From an uncultured Clostridia bacterium (lineage in GTDB: Bacteria > Bacillota > Clostridia > Christensenellales > Aristaeellaceae), in contig CAMOIA010000081.1 in the NCBI GenBank assembly GCA_946615785.1, positions 1-7,206 on the forward strand: 7,206 nucleotides of DNA. Direction: 5' to 3'. The stretch's first letter is position 1, and the number at the start of each line of letters is the position of its first letter. The position numbers and the translations under genes are program-made. Shown piece after piece: positions 6,103 to 7,206 of the stretch. The notes under the pieces were generated by a model. The model saw only the letters and a program-made list of their open reading frames with translations, searched no databases and had not been told where the DNA came from.

Positions 6103-6850
6103 GGTTGGGGCCGCCGGCGTTGTACCGGGGGCCGAGATTGGCGAACCTGCGGGTGATCCACTTGCAGATGCCGTCCAGGCCCGGATAGATCATGCGCTCG
6201 GAAATGTTGATATAGTCGAGCTTGTCCCGGATTTCAAGCTTCACGCGCGCAGGGATGATGATTTTCCGCATTGCCTCGTTTGCGCCTTCGATGGCGTTGA
6301 TGGGCACCCTGACGTCGCTGACCACGGAAAAGAGCGCATACTGGTTGGCGATGCGGTCGACGACGCTCGCGGGCTCAAAGAACAGGGCGAACGGTTTTTC
6401 AAGTACCTCCTGGCCTTTGAGCTGGTCAAGGGAATGGGCGGTCTTTTCCATCATGTCCATGGTAAAGATATTGCATTTTTCAAGCAGCAGCTGCTCCCGG
6501 TAAATGGGGGGCAGGTGCTTGTTCATGGCGGGGATGTCCATGCAGATGATCACGCCGTCCGAATTGTAAAACCGCTGGTCCTCCGTCGCGACGGCCGCCT
6601 GTACCAGATAAGGGGACAATTCGTCGTAGCTCACGAAGGAGCGGTTTTCAATATGGAAGGTAGCGAGGACTTCACCGTCCTGCGCGATCACCTGGGTGGC
6701 AAGATTGCTTTCCGGGTTCTCCAATTCCGCAAAAGAGGGGATGTCCGCAAAGGCCCACACCAGCAACAGCAGCGCGGCAACCAGCAGGACAGGAATGCAC
6801 AAAATAACCCAGAACCACTTGATTATCTTTTTCTTAACAGCTTCGTTCAT
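6074..6850 (-). CDS. Chimeric ORF: PBP1A N-terminus joined to C-terminal half of an FRG-domain protein
   Basis: 258 residues in two unrelated parts. Residues 1-95 match the start of a class A penicillin-binding protein (peptidoglycan glycosyltransferase/transpeptidase). They comprise a short basic cytoplasmic tail, one membrane helix (about 10-34), PSFAELENPESNLATQVIA, IENRSFVSYDELSP and the glycosyltransferase motif ATEDQRFY with the catalytic Glu at 90. The wording is typical of Bacteroidota PBP1A. The expected H-S-G continuation, the rest of the glycosyltransferase domain and the whole transpeptidase domain are missing. From about residue 96 it reads as the second half of an FRG domain: NSDGVIICMD, ALFFEP..VVDRIANQYALFSVVS (155-178) and ERMIYPGLDGICKWITRRF (218-236). 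The N-terminal half that carries the FRG and arginine/aspartate motifs is absent. Neither half can work as its family does, so a junction is more likely than a real fusion protein. ATG at 6850 has only a weak AAGGA upstream. Confidence 0.85.
   Translation of the reverse strand: MNEAVKKKIIKWFWVILCIPVLLVAALLLLVWAFADIPSFAELENPESNLATQVIAQDGEVLATFHIENRSFVSYDELSPYLVQAAVATEDQRFYNSDGVIICMDIPAMNKHLPPIYREQLLLEKCNIFTMDMMEKTAHSLDQLKGQEVLEKPFALFFEPASVVDRIANQYALFSVVSDVRVPINAIEGANEAMRKIIIPARVKLEIRDKLDYINISERMIYPGLDGICKWITRRFANLGPRYNAGGPNLNGKEPPSY
6554..6568 (-). other. Breakpoint between PBP1A-like and FRG-like sequence
   Basis: The codons for Y-N-S-D-G (residues 95-99 of the chimeric ORF) are where a PBP1A sequence (EDxRFY followed by H-S-G) changes to an FRG-domain sequence (N-S-D-G-V-I). 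The frame is kept through the join. The exact base cannot be fixed because the residues fit both partners. Confidence 0.75.
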
Positions 6851-6877
6851 GCAACATCATCCTTCGTTTAACACGAT

Positions 6878-6897
6878 TCGGATTCTATTGAATCCGA
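6878..6897 (-). other. Perfect 8-bp dyad upstream of the PBP1A-like start
   Basis: TCGGATTC and GAATCCGA form a perfect 8-bp stem around a four-base loop (TATT on the plus strand), about 27 bases upstream of the ATG at 6850. There is no T-run on the minus strand after it, so it is a leader hairpin or a protein-binding site rather than a terminator. Confidence 0.6.
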
Positions 6898-6912
6898 CGC
6901 TCTAACAAAACA

Positions 6913-6920
6913 CAAAAATA
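6913..6920 (-). promoter_or_regulatory. Bacteroidota-type -7 box for the PBP1A-like ORF
   Basis: On the minus strand TATTTTTG is an exact match to the Bacteroidota -7 consensus TAnnTTTG, within an AT-rich gap. A matching -33 TTTG at the usual distance was not found, so the call rests on one box. Confidence 0.4.
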
Positions 6921-6929
6921 GCGATAAAA

Positions 6930-6962
6930 TTTGGAAATATCCCTTGTTTGTCGCTTACTTTG
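6930..6962 (+). promoter_or_regulatory. Possible Bacteroidota-type promoter of topA
   Basis: TTTG (6930-6933), 21 bases, then TTACTTTG (6955-6962), near the Bacteroidota pattern of -33 TTTG and -7 TAnnTTTG, with one mismatch in the -7 box and a spacer at the upper end of the usual range. It lies 26 bases before the topA ATG. No good sigma-A-type pair was found here. Confidence 0.4.
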
Positions 6963-6988
6963 CATTCACGTAACAAAAAACATGCAGT

Positions 6989-7206
6989 ATGGAGGGGAAT
7001 CTTGTTATCGTCGAATCGCCGACCAAAGCCAACACCATCCGGAGATTTCTGGGAGAAAACTACACGGTGATGTCCAGCAGGGGTCATATCAGGGATCTGC
7101 AGGAAAAGAAATTAAGCATCGATATCGAACACGGGTTCATGCCCGAATATGTTGTACCGGCCGAAAAGAAGAAACTGGTCGCGGAATTGAAGAAACTGGC
7201 GGCGAA
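6989..7206 (+). CDS. topA: DNA topoisomerase I, N-terminal fragment cut by window edge
   Basis: Type IA topoisomerase, relaxing negative supercoils. The 72 visible residues are the start of the TOPRIM domain: NLVIVESPTKANTIRRFLG (residues 4-22, with the metal-site Glu in VESP), VMSSRGHIRDLQ and the tail EKKKLVAELKKLAA. The wording (MSSxGHIRDL, SIDIE, F.PEY..P..KKK) is that of Bacteroidota TopA rather than of the clostridial enzyme, in which NLVIVESPAKAKTI is followed by different spacing. Changes such as T-K-A-N-T and SSRGH are mild departures from the usual A-K-A-K-T and SYGH. The ATG at 6989 has no Shine-Dalgarno (AT-rich CGTAACAAAAAAC upstream), as is common in Bacteroidota. Divergent from the PBP1A-like ORF. 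Confidence 0.93.
   Translation, partial: MEGNLVIVESPTKANTIRRFLGENYTVMSSRGHIRDLQEKKLSIDIEHGFMPEYVVPAEKKKLVAELKKLAA

Noticed and set aside
6434..6871. 145-codon plus-strand ORF opposite the PBP1A/FRG ORF
   Set aside because: Shadow frame; the minus strand carries recognisable PBP1A and FRG motifs along the same stretch.

Overview
The window (7,206 bases) reads as two pieces of DNA with different phylogenetic signatures that meet inside one open reading frame near position 6,560.

Left piece (about 1 to 6,560): a GC-rich Bacillota (Clostridia-like) chromosome segment. On the minus strand lies a glycolytic operon: a CggR/SorC-type repressor, then phosphoglycerate kinase (pgk), then triosephosphate isomerase (tpiA, cut by the window start). 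In front of cggR are a sigma-A-type promoter with an extended -10 and, over the predicted start of transcription, a double dyad that is the likely CggR operator. gapA, which usually sits between cggR and pgk, is absent. A 13-bp hairpin lies between pgk and tpiA. Next come rsmE (minus strand, 16S rRNA m3U1498 methyltransferase) and, divergently, rpsT (ribosomal protein bS20) with a clear promoter and an intrinsic terminator. These are followed by a F420-0:gamma-glutamyl-ligase-like protein with its own promoter, a Nudix (Ap4A-hydrolase-like) gene that converges on it with overlapping ends, and a 92-residue membrane protein. Genes here have strong Shine-Dalgarno sequences at sensible spacing.

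Right piece (about 6,560 to 7,206): a minus-strand ORF starts like a Bacteroidota-type class A penicillin-binding protein (PBP1A). It runs through the start of the glycosyltransferase domain, then changes abruptly into the C-terminal half of an FRG-domain protein. Divergent from it is the start of topA (DNA topoisomerase I), whose N-terminus is also of the Bacteroidota type. The AT-rich gap between them holds elements resembling the Bacteroidota promoter (-33 TTTG, -7 TAnnTTTG), and topA has no Shine-Dalgarno sequence.

The simplest reading is a junction between a Bacillota and a Bacteroidota sequence. It could be an assembly chimera (most likely if this is a metagenomic contig) or a real rearrangement. 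No convincing new biological system is visible. The points most worth checking are the in-frame PBP1A/FRG junction, the gapA-less cggR operon with its operator, and the F420-ligase-like protein of unknown role.
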